Counted from the first letter of the stretch, positions 43,947 through 56,488 are shown. The stretch: 64,000 nucleotides of DNA from Thermoleophilaceae bacterium (GCA_019683805.1 JADGHQ010000006.1:1-64000), one strand, 5' to 3'. Numbers and translations: made by a program. The notes: generated by a model from the sequence alone, not told the origin.

Positions 43947-44312
43947 CTAGCCAAGCCAAGAGCGGGCCCAGGCCTTCAGGGCACGCACAGCGGGCTCGAG
44001 CGCCCGCCCCTTCTCGGTGAGCGCATACTCCACCCGCACCGGCGCGCCGTCGAGCACCCGGCGCTCGACGATCCCCTCGCCCTCGAGCTCCTTGAGGCGC
44101 TCCGACAGCAGGCGGTCGGAGAGGTCGGGCACCAGCCCGCGGATCTCCGAGAAGCGCAGCGGGCCGTCCATCAGCACGAGCAGGATCGCTCCCGTCCAGC
44201 GCTTGCCCACCAACTCGACGGCGCGGTGGTAGAGGGAGCAGCACTCCGTCCGGCCTGACGGAGCCCGCTGGACCTGCGCTGCGCGCTCGGACGCTGCCGC
44301 GGAGGCGGCCAT
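43947..44312 (-). CDS. HxlR-family transcriptional regulator
   Basis: A 121-residue winged-helix regulator: CCSLYHRAVELVGKRWTGAILLVLMDGPLRFSEIRGLVPDLSDRLLSERLKELEGEGIVERRV is the HxlR core, with its conserved N-terminal cysteine region (ECC) as a possible redox sensor. The ATG follows the -10 box TACGCT by six bases (leaderless). It lies 26 bases downstream of an AhpD-like gene whose promoter contains a palindrome of the kind HxlR proteins bind, so it probably controls that gene. Confidence 0.9.
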   Translation of the reverse strand: MAASAAASERAAQVQRAPSGRTECCSLYHRAVELVGKRWTGAILLVLMDGPLRFSEIRGLVPDLSDRLLSERLKELEGEGIVERRVLDGAPVRVEYALTEKGRALEPAVRALKAWARSWLG

Positions 44313-44318
44313 GGAGGA

Positions 44319-44324
44319 AGCGTA
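44319..44324 (-). promoter_or_regulatory. -10 box TACGCT, leaderless start of HxlR gene
   Basis: TACGCT on the minus strand ends six bases before ATG 44312, with no Shine-Dalgarno between. Confidence 0.6.
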
Positions 44325-44338
44325 CCGGCTCGGCCCCG

Positions 44339-44905
44339 CTACGCGGCCTGCACGAGCCGGCTCTCCTCGGCCGAGCCGTCGCGCGGCACGTCCGCGGCGC
44401 GCGTCACGAGGTTCCCGAAAGTCGCGAGCGCCACGTGGGCCACGGCCTCGAGGATCTCCTCGTCGGTCCAGCCGGCCTCGCGCGCCTCCTCGATCAGGTG
44501 CAGCGGCGGCGGGGCGTCGACGGTCTCCACGAGCGACTGCACGAAGCGCAGCAGCGCGGCCTCGCGCGGGTCGCGGGACTGGAACCGGCGGGCGAGGGCG
44601 ATCTCGTCGATCCCGAGGCCGGCCTCGCGCGCGGTGCGCGCGAGCAGGCTCATCGCGTACTCGCTGCGCTGGTGCTCGGCGACACCGATCGCGATGCGCT
44701 GCTGGGTCGCCCAGGGCAGGGACCCGTGCCGCAGCTCCGACCGGAAGCGCGCGTAGGCCCTGAGGGCCGCCGGAGCGCCGGCGAGCACGCCGAGGAAGTT
44801 GGAGAGCTGGCCGCCCGTCGAGAGCGCGCCCTTGAGGACTGGAAGGCTCCGCTCGGGCGCCGTCATCTCGTCGTGGATCTGGAACCTGCTCTCCTTGGTC
44901 TTCAT
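44339..44905 (-). CDS. carboxymuconolactone decarboxylase/AhpD-like protein lacking the CxxC site
   Basis: A 188-residue all-helical protein of the CMD/AhpD superfamily: SLPWATQQRIAIGVAEHQRSEYAMSLLARTAREAGLGIDEI aligns with the usual alkylhydroperoxidase block, but the CxxCxxxH site reads SEYAMSLL, so both Cys and the His are replaced. Peroxidase chemistry of the AhpD kind is therefore unlikely; it may be a lactone-decarboxylase-like, binding or sensing protein. ATG 44905 was chosen because the longer frame crosses the promoter and operator. It lies upstream of an HxlR regulator on the same strand. Confidence 0.78.
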   Translation of the reverse strand: MKTKESRFQIHDEMTAPERSLPVLKGALSTGGQLSNFLGVLAGAPAALRAYARFRSELRHGSLPWATQQRIAIGVAEHQRSEYAMSLLARTAREAGLGIDEIALARRFQSRDPREAALLRFVQSLVETVDAPPPLHLIEEAREAGWTDEEILEAVAHVALATFGNLVTRAADVPRDGSAEESRLVQAA

Positions 44906-44930
44906 CGCCCGCTTCACCTTCTGCGCGTTC

Positions 44931-44949
44931 CTTACGTGCGGTAAGTCTA
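44931..44949 (-). promoter_or_regulatory. operator CTTAC-N5-GTAAG overlapping -10 box TAGACT
   Basis: The inverted repeat CTTACGTGCGGTAAG (44931-44945) overlaps the end of the minus-strand -10 box TAGACT (44949-44944) and covers the expected start site. Repeats of this kind are bound by HxlR/YodB-family regulators, and an HxlR gene lies just downstream. Confidence 0.6.
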
Positions 44950-45081
44950 CCTTTGCGCACCCTCCACCGCGCGGATGCGGGTCCCCGACGCATGGCCCGC
45001 GCAAACCGCCGCCGCGGGCGCGCTCGAGCCGCCGGGGCGCCGGCTGGACGATTCGCGTCACCGCCCGCGGCGGGCGGCGGG

Positions 45082-45459
45082 CTAGCGGATCAGCGCGTGC
45101 GGCGCGTGAGGCTTGCCGGGAGGCGGCGTGTCGGCGTGCGCGGTCGCCGCGGCGAGCCCGGCCATGAACAGCCCGAGCGCGACCGCCCAGGCCGCGAAGC
45201 GGTCGGGGCGGGCTCCGATCCGCGGGCGCGCGGCGGGGCGCGGCCGCCGCCTCGGCGGCGTCGGCTGGCCGGCGATCCGCACGGTGCGACGCGGCTGCGC
45301 GGCCGCGCCCGGCCGGAGCTCGCGGACCTCCGCGGCGCCTGCGGGCGGGCCGCTCGCGCGGCGCGCGGGTCGGTCGGAGGAGCGGCGCGGCTCGCGCTCG
45401 AAGGCGTCCCAGGTCCAGGCGTGCTGGCCGGACGCTCTGCGTGCGTGGGCTTGGCTCAT
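45082..45459 (-). CDS. small single-span membrane protein under a c-di-AMP riboswitch
   Basis: A 125-residue protein I do not recognise. Residues 1-85 are polar, Arg/Pro-rich and apparently disordered (WTWDAFEREPRRSSDRPARR at the start of that part), then one hydrophobic segment RFAAWAVALGLFMAGLAAATAHA, then a short Pro/His tail. By the positive-inside rule the long basic part should be cytoplasmic. It directly follows a c-di-AMP riboswitch, so a role in wall or osmotic homeostasis is plausible. Low-complexity composition in such GC-rich DNA is a caution, but the riboswitch and the well-placed Shine-Dalgarno support it being real. Confidence 0.7.
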   Translation of the reverse strand: MSQAHARRASGQHAWTWDAFEREPRRSSDRPARRASGPPAGAAEVRELRPGAAAQPRRTVRIAGQPTPPRRRPRPAARPRIGARPDRFAAWAVALGLFMAGLAAATAHADTPPPGKPHAPHALIR

Positions 45460-45461
45460 CG

Positions 45462-45612
45462 GCTCTCTTTCGTCGGGCCTGCGGGGTTAGCTGACGGACT
45501 CGCGCCGAAAGAGCAGCGCTACGCCGGTTTGCCGGCGATTCGCCCCTGCGGCCTCAGGCCGCGACCGTTGGTTCCCCCGCGCCCCGGGACCACCGGGGCT
45601 TCGGCATTTGCA
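45462..45612 (-). promoter_or_regulatory. c-di-AMP riboswitch (ydaO-yuaA type), second copy
   Basis: The minus strand shows the same ordered core as the copy at 32941: CGGGGGAACC, GGGGCGAATC, GCGCGAGTCCGTCAGCTAAC and CCCGCAGGC. The insert hairpins are larger than in the first copy. CTCTTTC (45507-45513) can pair with GAAAGAG (45465-45471), which sits five bases before ATG 45459 and is the only Shine-Dalgarno candidate, so translational control is suggested again. Confidence 0.88.
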
Positions 45613-45616
45613 GGCG

Positions 45617-45622
45617 AATCTA
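45617..45622 (-). promoter_or_regulatory. -10 box TAGATT of the second riboswitch leader
   Basis: TAGATT on the minus strand starts RNA near 45610, at the 5' end of the aptamer. Confidence 0.5.
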
Positions 45623-45705
45623 TCAGGAGCAGGGGACGACGCGCCACCAGGCGGGAGGCCCTCGCACGCCCGCGCGGACGCTGCCGCCGGCACGGACGAG
45701 GAGCG

Positions 45706-46188
45706 CTACTTCCCGGCGACGCTTGCCACGTAGGCGGCCACCTTGCTCGCGTTGTCCCCCTCGAGCAGCCCGGGCGGCATGCGGCCCTGGCCGGTCCCGC
45801 CGATGCGGATCGCGTTCAGCACGCGCGCCCTGGTCACCGGCCCGATGCGGTCGAGGTCCGGCCCGGTGACGCCGCGGGCGTTCGCCGCCGCGAGCGTGTG
45901 GCAGGTGGCGCAGGTCTGCACGAAGAGCTGCTTGCCGCCCTTTAACCCGCCGACGTCCTCCGCGCGCGTGTGGGAGGTCGCCCCGAGCGACTGCTCGCGG
46001 GCCGCCACCACGACTGCCGGCACCGCGATGCCCACGCCGACGTACAGCACGAGCATCGTGAGCGTGAACGCACGTCGACCGCGGCTCAGGGACGCGCGGC
46101 GGGCGCGGCCCGGACCGCCCCGGAAGGCGACGAGCAGCACCGCGCCCCCGACGACCACCCAGGCGGCGACGAAGAGCACCACGTCCAT
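45706..46188 (-). CDS. membrane-anchored c-type cytochrome
   Basis: A 160-residue protein with two N-terminal membrane segments (about residues 3-22 and 43-63) and a C-terminal cytochrome c domain: VQTCATCHTL, with haem ligands Cys93, Cys96 and His97, and a distal Met in GQGRMPPGLL. It would pass electrons on the outer face of the membrane, for example between a quinol-oxidising complex and an oxidase, and depends on cytochrome c maturation proteins such as those at the right edge of the window. The ATG lies nine bases after a TACGAT -10 box. Confidence 0.9.
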   Translation of the reverse strand: MDVVLFVAAWVVVGGAVLLVAFRGGPGRARRASLSRGRRAFTLTMLVLYVGVGIAVPAVVVAAREQSLGATSHTRAEDVGGLKGGKQLFVQTCATCHTLAAANARGVTGPDLDRIGPVTRARVLNAIRIGGTGQGRMPPGLLEGDNASKVAAYVASVAGK

Positions 46189-46197
46189 GACCGAGGG

Positions 46198-46203
46198 ATC
46201 GTA
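46198..46203 (-). promoter_or_regulatory. -10 box TACGAT of the cytochrome c gene
   Basis: TACGAT on the minus strand ends nine bases before ATG 46188, giving an almost leaderless mRNA that starts inside the 3' flank of the sigma-factor gene. Confidence 0.5.
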
Positions 46204-46228
46204 GTGCAGCGCCCTGACGGCCGCCAGG

Positions 46229-47011
46229 TCAGACTTGCGGCGCGCCCCGGGTCAGCTCGTCGCGAACCCGATCGATCGACTGCCGGATGAGGCGCGACAC
46301 GTGCATCTGCGAGACGCCCACGCGCGCCGCTATCTCCGACTGCGTGAGCCCCTCGAAGAAGCGCAGGTGCAGGATCGCGCGCTCCCGCCGCGGCAGCACG
46401 CGCAGCCCCTGGCGCAGGAGCTGGCGGTCGTCGCTGCGCCCGTAGCCGCCGTCGTCGGCGCCGAGCGAGTCCATCGGCGAGTCCTCGTCGCCCGACCATT
46501 CGGACAGCGACGTCGCCGAGTAGGCGCGGGAGCACTCGAGCGCCTCGACCACGCGCTCGCGCCGGGAGTGCGTGGCCTCCGCGAGCTCGTCGACGCTGGG
46601 CGCGCGCCCGAGCTGCACGGTCAGCTCGTCGGTGACGCGCGCGAGGCGCACGTTCAGGTCCTGCACGTCGCGCGGCACGTGGATGGTCCAGCCCTTGTCG
46701 CGGAAGTGGCGCTTGATCTCGCCGAGGATGTTCGGCGCGGCGTAGGTCGCGAGGCCCACCCCGTACTGACCGTCGAAGCGGTCGATCGCCTTGATGAGGC
46801 CGACGCAGCCCACCTGCGTGAGGTCCTCGAGCGCCTCGCCGCGCCGCGCGTAGCGCTGCGCGAGCCTGCGGACGAGCGCCATGTGGCGCTCGATCAGCGC
46901 CTGGCGCGCGTCGACGTCGCCCCGCTCGTGGTAGCTGCGCAACAGCGCCGCGTCCGAAGCGCGGGCCGAGTACGCGCCCCTCCCGCCCGCGCCGGTCGCC
47001 CATCGCGTCAC
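46229..47011 (-). CDS. SigB/SigF-family stress sigma factor
   Basis: A 260-residue sigma-70 factor of group 3 (SigB/F/G): region 2 LVRRLAQRYARRGEALEDLTQVGCVGLIKAIDRFDGQYGVGLATYAAPNILGEIKRHFRDKGW, region 3 LARVTDELTVQLGRAPSVDELAEA, region 4 LPRRERAILHLRFFEGLTQSEIAARVGVSQMHVSRLI. Such factors drive general stress responses and are usually held by an anti-sigma factor (RsbW type); none is in the window, although a SpoIIE phosphatase is at 58699. The GTG start overlaps the TGA of the upstream zinc-ribbon gene, so the two are co-translated. Confidence 0.93.
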   Translation of the reverse strand: MTRWATGAGGRGAYSARASDAALLRSYHERGDVDARQALIERHMALVRRLAQRYARRGEALEDLTQVGCVGLIKAIDRFDGQYGVGLATYAAPNILGEIKRHFRDKGWTIHVPRDVQDLNVRLARVTDELTVQLGRAPSVDELAEATHSRRERVVEALECSRAYSATSLSEWSGDEDSPMDSLGADDGGYGRSDDRQLLRQGLRVLPRRERAILHLRFFEGLTQSEIAARVGVSQMHVSRLIRQSIDRVRDELTRGAPQV

Positions 47012-47436
47012 GGCGAGCCCGCCTCGCGCCGGGCGCGCTTCCAGCTCCCGAACGCGGCGAACACCTCGCTGAGGCGAGGTAGGCTCTCGTCCTCGGTGGC
47101 GCGCTGCTGATAGTCGACCATCAGCAGCCGCTCAGGGCGCGAGCCGACCGCCTGCGCCACCGCCCTGATCGCCTGGCGGACCGCCTCCTTGGAGGCGCCC
47201 GTCTCCTCGCCGCGCTTCGCCTGGTGCGCGAACACGCCCGCGGCGCTGCCGCGCGCGCCGGGGTTGGCGGCGGGCGTGCGCCGCGCGCGCCCCGCGCCGA
47301 TCAGCAGCCTGCAGTGCGGGCAGCGCGTCGGCGTCGCGGGCCAGGGGGCGCTCACCCTGTGCTCGACGAGCAGGAAGCAGTGCGGGCAGTAGGCGTCGAT
47401 CGTCTCGCTCGATGCCGTGCGGGCCTCCGTCGCCAT
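47008..47436 (-). CDS. zinc-ribbon protein with HNH-repeat-like C-terminus
   Basis: A 142-residue protein with an N-terminal zinc ribbon (CPHC at residues 17-20 and 39-42) and a C-terminal helical module, SKEAVRQAIRAVAQAVGSRPERLLMVDYQ...SLPRLSEVFAAFGSWKRARREAG, that resembles the homing-endonuclease-associated (HNH_repeat) DNA-binding repeat, where 'FGSW..A...AG' is diagnostic. I infer a small DNA-binding protein. It is translationally coupled to the SigB-family factor (GTGA at 47008-47011), so it may regulate that sigma factor or act with it. An AGGAGG Shine-Dalgarno precedes ATG 47436. Confidence 0.72.
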   Translation of the reverse strand: MATEARTASSETIDAYCPHCFLLVEHRVSAPWPATPTRCPHCRLLIGAGRARRTPAANPGARGSAAGVFAHQAKRGEETGASKEAVRQAIRAVAQAVGSRPERLLMVDYQQRATEDESLPRLSEVFAAFGSWKRARREAGSP

Positions 47437-47588
47437 TCGCCTCCTTCCGCGTGCGTCGGTCTGTTCCGCCCCAGGTTCACTGTTCGCCGTTATCCGGGGC
47501 CGGTAAACCCCGGGGCTCGCGCCGCGACGCCCCGCGTCCCCCGCTCGCGGGCGGGGCCTCGGGCAGAGGCCGGCGGCGCCGGGCCGCC
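47437..47588. other. intergenic region with GC hairpin
   Basis: CCGGGG (47496-47501) and CCCCGG, separated by a short loop holding GGTAAA, can pair just beyond the primary sigma gene and might act as a weak terminator; no T-tract follows. No convincing promoter box for the zinc-ribbon operon could be picked out here. Confidence 0.3.
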
Positions 47589-48626
47589 TCAGGCGGCGAG
47601 CGCCTGGAGCTCGCGCTCCTCGGCCAGGCGCCGGAGCGCGCGGCGCTCCAGCTTGCGGACGCCCTCGGCGGACAGCCCCGTCAGCTTGGCCACCTCCCGG
47701 AGGGTGAGCGGCTCGTTGCCGCCGATCCCGAAGCGGAGCTCGATCACGCGCCGCGCGTTCTCGTCGAGCCGCGCAAGCGCCCGCCGGATCGACTGCTCCT
47801 CGAGCTCGACCGCCACCTCCTCGAGCGGCTCCGGCCCGTCGAACGGCAGCAGCGAGCCGAGCTCGGCGTCGCCGTCCGAGCCGACGGGCGTCTCGAGGCT
47901 CACGGGGACGCGCTCGGCCGAGCGCAGCTCCTCGAGCTGGTGCACGTCCATCCCGAGGCGGTCGGCGAGCTCCTGCGCCGTCGGCTCGCGCCCGAGTTCG
48001 CTGGCGAGCTTGCGCTCGGCGGCGCGCACCTTGGTGAGCTCCTGGCCGATGTGAACCGGGATGCGGATCGTGCGCGAGTGGTGCTGGAGACCGCGCTGCA
48101 TCGCCTGGCGGATCCACCACGTCGCGTACGTCGAGAACTTGAAGCCGCGCCGGTAGTCGAACTTCTCGACCGCTCGGATCAGACCCAGGATGCCCTCCTG
48201 GATCAGGTCGAGGAACGGCAGCCCGAGCCCGCGGTAGCGCTTCGCGTTCGCCACGACGAGGCGGAGGTTCGACTCGATCATGCGGTCCTTCGCCGCCTGG
48301 TCGCCGCGCTCGATGCGCTTCGCGAGCTCGACCTCCTCCTCGGCGGTGAGCAGCGGGCGCTGGGAGATGTCGCGCAGGAAGAGCTGGAGCGAGTCGCTCG
48401 TGGCGTCCGCCACCTCGTCGGGGCGGTAGCGGCCGAGCAGCTCCGGGTCCCTGCCGCCGTCGTCGGCGACCTCGATGCCGCGCCGCTCGGCCTCGGCGAA
48501 GACGGCCTCCTGGTCCACGCCGAGGTCGTCGACCAGCGCCGCGATCTCGGAGAGCTCGATCGAGCCTTCCTCCTCGCCTCGGCGGTAGAGCGCCTCGAGG
48601 GCTTCCCTGGTCTGCGCGTCGCTCAT
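47589..48626 (-). CDS. primary-type sigma-70 factor (SigA/HrdB-like)
   Basis: A 345-residue sigma factor with region 1.2 [32 protein letters not shown], region 2 [62 protein letters not shown], region 3 [14 protein letters not shown] and region 4 [26 protein letters not shown]. Region 2.4/4.2 sequences are those of housekeeping-type factors, consistent with the TANNNT boxes throughout the window. It lacks the long acidic N-terminus of many actinobacterial SigA proteins, so it could be a group 2 paralogue. Confidence 0.93.
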   Translation of the reverse strand: MSDAQTREALEALYRRGEEEGSIELSEIAALVDDLGVDQEAVFAEAERRGIEVADDGGRDPELLGRYRPDEVADATSDSLQLFLRDISQRPLLTAEEEVELAKRIERGDQAAKDRMIESNLRLVVANAKRYRGLGLPFLDLIQEGILGLIRAVEKFDYRRGFKFSTYATWWIRQAMQRGLQHHSRTIRIPVHIGQELTKVRAAERKLASELGREPTAQELADRLGMDVHQLEELRSAERVPVSLETPVGSDGDAELGSLLPFDGPEPLEEVAVELEEQSIRRALARLDENARRVIELRFGIGGNEPLTLREVAKLTGLSAEGVRKLERRALRRLAEERELQALAA

Positions 48627-48641
48627 GGCTGGTGGGTCCTC

Positions 48642-48647
48642 AGGATA
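48642..48647 (-). promoter_or_regulatory. -10 box TATCCT of the sigma-70 gene
   Basis: TATCCT on the minus strand would start RNA about 9 bases before ATG 48626. Upstream -35 candidates are weak. Confidence 0.4.
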
Positions 48648-48713
48648 CGACTCGGTCCACGCGGCGAAGCCGCTCTCGGCGGCGATGTTCGAGCCATGGG
48701 TGCGATTTCCCTG

Positions 48714-49523
48714 CTAATCCCACGCAACGTGAGCCGACCCCGCGTAAACATTCAGTGAGCAGTCTCTCACGAATCCGCACAAGACCATCCTACGCTCCCG
48801 CGCAAGCTCGACCGCGAGGCTCGACGGCGGGCCGACCGCCACAAGCCCGGCGAGCCCAGCGAGCGCGGCCTTCTGGACGAGCTCGAACGACGCGCGGCCG
48901 CTGACCTGGGCGAACAGGCCGTCGAGCGGGAAGCGCCCCGCGCGCAGCAGCGCGCCGACCGCCTTGTCCATCGCGTTGTGACGCCCCACGTCCTCCCGCA
49001 GCACGACCAGCTCGCCGCCGCGCGTGAAGAGCGCCGTGGCGTGGAGCCCGCCGGTGCGCTCGAAGGCGCGCTGCTCCCGCCGCGCGCGGCCGGGCGCCGC
49101 GAGCACGACCGCGGCAGCGATCGGCGGGCCCTCGGGCGGCGGGCGGTCGACGGCCTGGCGCACGAACTCGAGCGCCCCCTTCCCGCAGATCCCGCACGAG
49201 CTCGTGAGGTGGAAGCGCCGCTCCTCCGAGGGGTCGCGCCGCAGGCCATGCGCGGTGCGGACCTCCACGACGTTCGCCGCGAGATCGGGGGTCGGCCCGA
49301 CCGAGGCGAGGTCGTCGGGGCTGCCGATCAGCCCCTCGCCCGCGAGGAAGCCCGCGGCGAGGTCCTCGTCGTCGCCGGGCGTCCGCATGGTGACGGCGAG
49401 CGGCTCGCCGTCGACGCGGATCTCGAGCGGCTCCTCCACCGCCACCTCGTCGCGGTCGCTGTATCGCTGCGCGCCGCGCAGTCGCTCCATCTCGACGCGC
49501 GCGACCCGCGGGTCGTACCCCAT
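48714..49523 (-). CDS. fdhD: formate dehydrogenase accessory sulfurtransferase FdhD
   Basis: A 269-residue FdhD: VEEPLEIRVDGEPLAVTMRTPGDDEDLAAGFLAGEGLI near the start, the active SSCGICGK loop (Cys110 and Cys113), GLHATALF, LREDVGRHNAMDKAVGALL and GRASFELVQKA. It transfers sulfur to the molybdenum/bis-MGD cofactor of formate dehydrogenase. No formate dehydrogenase gene is in the window. The ATG at 49523 was chosen as the first that fits the family; a GTG nine bases upstream is an alternative. Confidence 0.93.
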   Translation of the reverse strand: MGYDPRVARVEMERLRGAQRYSDRDEVAVEEPLEIRVDGEPLAVTMRTPGDDEDLAAGFLAGEGLIGSPDDLASVGPTPDLAANVVEVRTAHGLRRDPSEERRFHLTSSCGICGKGALEFVRQAVDRPPPEGPPIAAAVVLAAPGRARREQRAFERTGGLHATALFTRGGELVVLREDVGRHNAMDKAVGALLRAGRFPLDGLFAQVSGRASFELVQKAALAGLAGLVAVGPPSSLAVELARERRMVLCGFVRDCSLNVYAGSAHVAWD

Positions 49524-49615
49524 GACGGCCACAACCCCATAGTTCCCGGTGGGCGCCCGTTCGCACACCCGCGCGGCCGGGGCGAACGCCTGGCGCGCGC
49601 GTCGCGGCCGCCGTC

Positions 49616-51064
49616 CTAGCCGAGCGCGAGCGACTCGACCTGGTCCAGCCTGCCGTCGAGTCCAGCCAGGTAGCGGTGCACCGAGCGCGCGGCCTTGCGG
49701 CCCTCGCTGATCGCCCACACCACGAGCGACTGCCCGCGGCGCGCGTCGCCCGCGGCGAACACGCCGGGAACGGAGGTCGCGTAGTCGTCCTCGCTCGCGG
49801 CGACGTTGCCGCGCCCGTCGAGGTCCACGCCGAGCTGCTCGAGCAGGCCCTCGCGCTGGGGGTGCAGGAAGCCCATCGCGAGCAGGACGAGGTCGGCGTC
49901 GAGGGTGAACTCGGTGCCCTCGCGCTTCTCGAACGCGGGCGGCGGGCCGACCTCGTGCCCGCGCAGCCGCGCCACGCGGCCTCCCTCGCCCTCGAAGGCC
50001 GTCGTCATGACGCTGAAGCGCCGCTCGCCGCCCTCCTCGTGCGCGGGCGAGGTGCGCAGGATCAGCGGCCAGCGCGGCCACGGCGTGATGTCCTCGGGGC
50101 GCTCGAGCGGCGGCTGGGGCAGCAGCTCGAACTGCGTCACGCTCGCCGCGCCCTCGCGGTGCGCGTTGCCGAGGCAGTCGGCGCCGGTGTCGCCGCCGCC
50201 GATGATGATCACGTGCTTGCCGGCCGCGGTGATCGGCTTCTCGGGCGCGGGGTCGCCCGCCACGAAGCGGTTGCGCTGCTCGAGGTACTCCATCGCGAAG
50301 TGGATGCCGTCGAGCTCGCGGCCGGGCACGGGCAGGTCGCGCGGGATCGTGGAGCCCGTGGCGATCACGACCGCGTCGAAGCGCTCGCGCAGCTCAGCGG
50401 GTTCGATGTCGCGGCCCACCTCGACGCCCGTCACCCACTGCACGCCCTCGGCGGCGAGCAGGTCGACGCGGCGCTGGACCACGCTCTTCTCGAGCTTGAA
50501 GTCGGGGATCCCGTAGCGCAGCAGCCCGCCGATGCGGTCGGCGCGCTCGTAGACGGTGACCTCGTGGCCGCGCTTGTTCAGCTCGGCGGCGGCAGCCATG
50601 CCGGCGGGCCCCGAGCCGATGACGGCGACCTTGCGGCCGCTCCGCGACGCGGGCGGCTGCGGCTTGACCCAGCCCTCCGCGAAGGCCCGCTCGATGATCG
50701 CCGCCTCGATCTGCTTGATCGTGACCGGGTCGTCGTTGATGTCGAGCACGCACGCCGCCTCGCACGGCGCGGGGCAGACGCGCCCGGTGAAGTCGGGGAA
50801 GTTGTTCGTCGCGTGGAGGGCGACGATCGCGTCCTGCCAGCGGTCGCGGTAGACGAGGTCGTTCCAGTCGGGGATCAGGTTGCCGAGCGGGCAGCCGTTG
50901 TGGCAGAACGGCACGCCGCACTCCATGCAGCGCGCGCCTTGCTGGCGTAGCTGCGCCGTGGGCAGCGAGAGCTGGTACTCGCGGTAGTCGCGCACGCGCT
51001 CGTCAACCGGGCGCTTCGGCCCGTTCTTGCGCTCGATCCTCAGGAAGCCGCCGAGCTCGCCCAT
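49616..51064 (-). CDS. gltD: glutamate synthase small subunit
   Basis: A 482-residue GltD: N-terminal cysteine clusters [18 protein letters not shown] and [13 protein letters not shown] for two 4Fe-4S centres, FAD motif [22 protein letters not shown] motif [20 protein letters not shown], and the closing [26 protein letters not shown]. It feeds electrons from NADPH to GltB. ATG 51064 was chosen as the family-typical MGELGGF(L) start; the upstream in-frame extension lies inside gltB. It begins four bases after the gltB stop. Confidence 0.96.
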   Translation of the reverse strand: MGELGGFLRIERKNGPKRPVDERVRDYREYQLSLPTAQLRQQGARCMECGVPFCHNGCPLGNLIPDWNDLVYRDRWQDAIVALHATNNFPDFTGRVCPAPCEAACVLDINDDPVTIKQIEAAIIERAFAEGWVKPQPPASRSGRKVAVIGSGPAGMAAAAELNKRGHEVTVYERADRIGGLLRYGIPDFKLEKSVVQRRVDLLAAEGVQWVTGVEVGRDIEPAELRERFDAVVIATGSTIPRDLPVPGRELDGIHFAMEYLEQRNRFVAGDPAPEKPITAAGKHVIIIGGGDTGADCLGNAHREGAASVTQFELLPQPPLERPEDITPWPRWPLILRTSPAHEEGGERRFSVMTTAFEGEGGRVARLRGHEVGPPPAFEKREGTEFTLDADLVLLAMGFLHPQREGLLEQLGVDLDGRGNVAASEDDYATSVPGVFAAGDARRGQSLVVWAISEGRKAARSVHRYLAGLDGRLDQVESLALG

Positions 51065-51068
51065 CGCG

Positions 51069-55661
<4,593 letters not shown>

Positions 55662-55714
55662 AGGTCGTGGTAGGGAGCGGCCTTCGGCCGTAAGCGGCCG
55701 GGAGAGAACGCAAG

Positions 55715-55720
55715 ATTCTA
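55715..55720 (-). promoter_or_regulatory. -10 box TAGAAT of gltBD
   Basis: TAGAAT on the minus strand gives a leader of about 47 bases before ATG 55661. The leader contains a GC hairpin (CGGCCG and CGGCCG around 55684-55700) close to the start codon. Confidence 0.5.
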
Positions 55721-55788
55721 GCGGGGCAGCGAACGGATGCGCCCCCATGCGTCGCTCCCGAACGGCGTCCGTTGGCGAGGCCGATAGG

Positions 55789-55812
55789 AAACCCCCGCGT
55801 GCGCGGGGGTTT
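55789..55812 (-). terminator. rnpB terminator hairpin
   Basis: An 11-bp perfect stem, AAACCCCCGCG with CGCGGGGGTTT, around a two-base centre directly follows the RNase P RNA on the minus strand; it ends in TTT then CCT. It is the strongest hairpin in the window. Confidence 0.75.
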
Positions 55813-55815
55813 CCC

Positions 55816-56177
55816 GTAGCTGGCCTGTAAGCCGGATTCTGTCGTGAGCAGCCATCCATCTCGCCCTCGCGGGCGGGGCTTTCGCCCTGCGGCCGACCTG
55901 GGACTCGGCGGGCAGCGTCGTCGTCCCTGCTTGGCCTTGCACCGGGTGGGGTTTGCCCAGCCGACGTGTCACCACGCCGCTGGTGCGCTCTTACCGCACC
56001 ATTTCACCCTTGCCGGCGGCGGACCTCACGTGAGGGCCCGCCGCTTAGGCGGTGTGTTTCTGTGGCACTTTCCCGCGGGTTTCCCCGGGTCGCTTCCGCG
56101 ACCACCCTGCCCTGCGGTGTCCGGACTTTCCTCGAGAGCCGGTTTTCTCTCCGACCCCCGCGGCTGCTCGGCCAGCA
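55816..56177 (-). ncRNA. rnpB: RNase P RNA
   Basis: The minus strand carries the conserved class A RNase P RNA blocks in order: GAGGAAAGTCCGGACACC (CR I), AGAAACACACCGCC, GGTAAGAGCGCACC, GGTGCAAGGCCAAGCAGGG, and near the 3' end GACAGAATCCGGCTTACAGG (CR V). Length is about 360 bases. It cleaves the 5' leader of tRNA precursors, such as the tRNA-Leu encoded 1 kb away. Both ends are estimates: the 5' end from a good promoter, the 3' end from the terminator hairpin. Confidence 0.95.
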
Positions 56178-56183
56178 GCACCA

Positions 56184-56212
56184 ATGGTAGGCGCGGCGAG
56201 CGCCTCGACCAA
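56184..56212 (-). promoter_or_regulatory. rnpB promoter: TTGGTC-N17-TACCAT
   Basis: On the minus strand a -35 TTGGTC (56212-56207) and a -10 TACCAT (56189-56184) are separated by exactly 17 bases, placing the start near 56177 at the 5' end of the RNase P RNA. Confidence 0.75.
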
Positions 56213-56251
56213 CCCCCTGCGAGCGTCGGCTCGCGGCCGTACCGCGCCGCG

Positions 56252-56473
56252 CTAGGAGACCGTGGTCCCGCAGCTTCCGCAGCGGCCGACCTCGCCGAGG
56301 AGCTCGAGCCGACCGCCGCAGAGCGGGCACTCCGCCGTCCCGGCGGCGCGCAGGCCCTCCCACACCCTCGACATCCGCTCGTCGAGGGTCAGCCTGCGGC
56401 CGCCGGCACAGGCGCCTTCAGCGTCGTCCGCGAAGAGCGGCTCCGTCCGAAGTTCCCCTGGCGCAAGCAGCAT
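56252..56473 (-). CDS. small zinc-ribbon protein
   Basis: A 73-residue protein with a C-terminal CPLCGG...RCGSCG zinc ribbon (Cys49, 52, 65, 68) and an N-terminal helix-rich part (LDERMSRVWEGLRAAG). It starts 15 bases after the lexA stop on the same strand and is probably co-transcribed with lexA, which would put it in the SOS regulon. I know no function for it. Confidence 0.65.
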   Translation of the reverse strand: MLLAPGELRTEPLFADDAEGACAGGRRLTLDERMSRVWEGLRAAGTAECPLCGGRLELLGEVGRCGSCGTTVS

Positions 56474-56488
56474 GGTCGCCGTCCACCC

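Noticed and set aside
47437-47588. GGTTTA...GGATAA considered as a SigB-type promoter for the zinc-ribbon/sigma operon
   Set aside because: The spacing between the two parts is far shorter than the 12-15 bases expected for SigB/SigF promoters.
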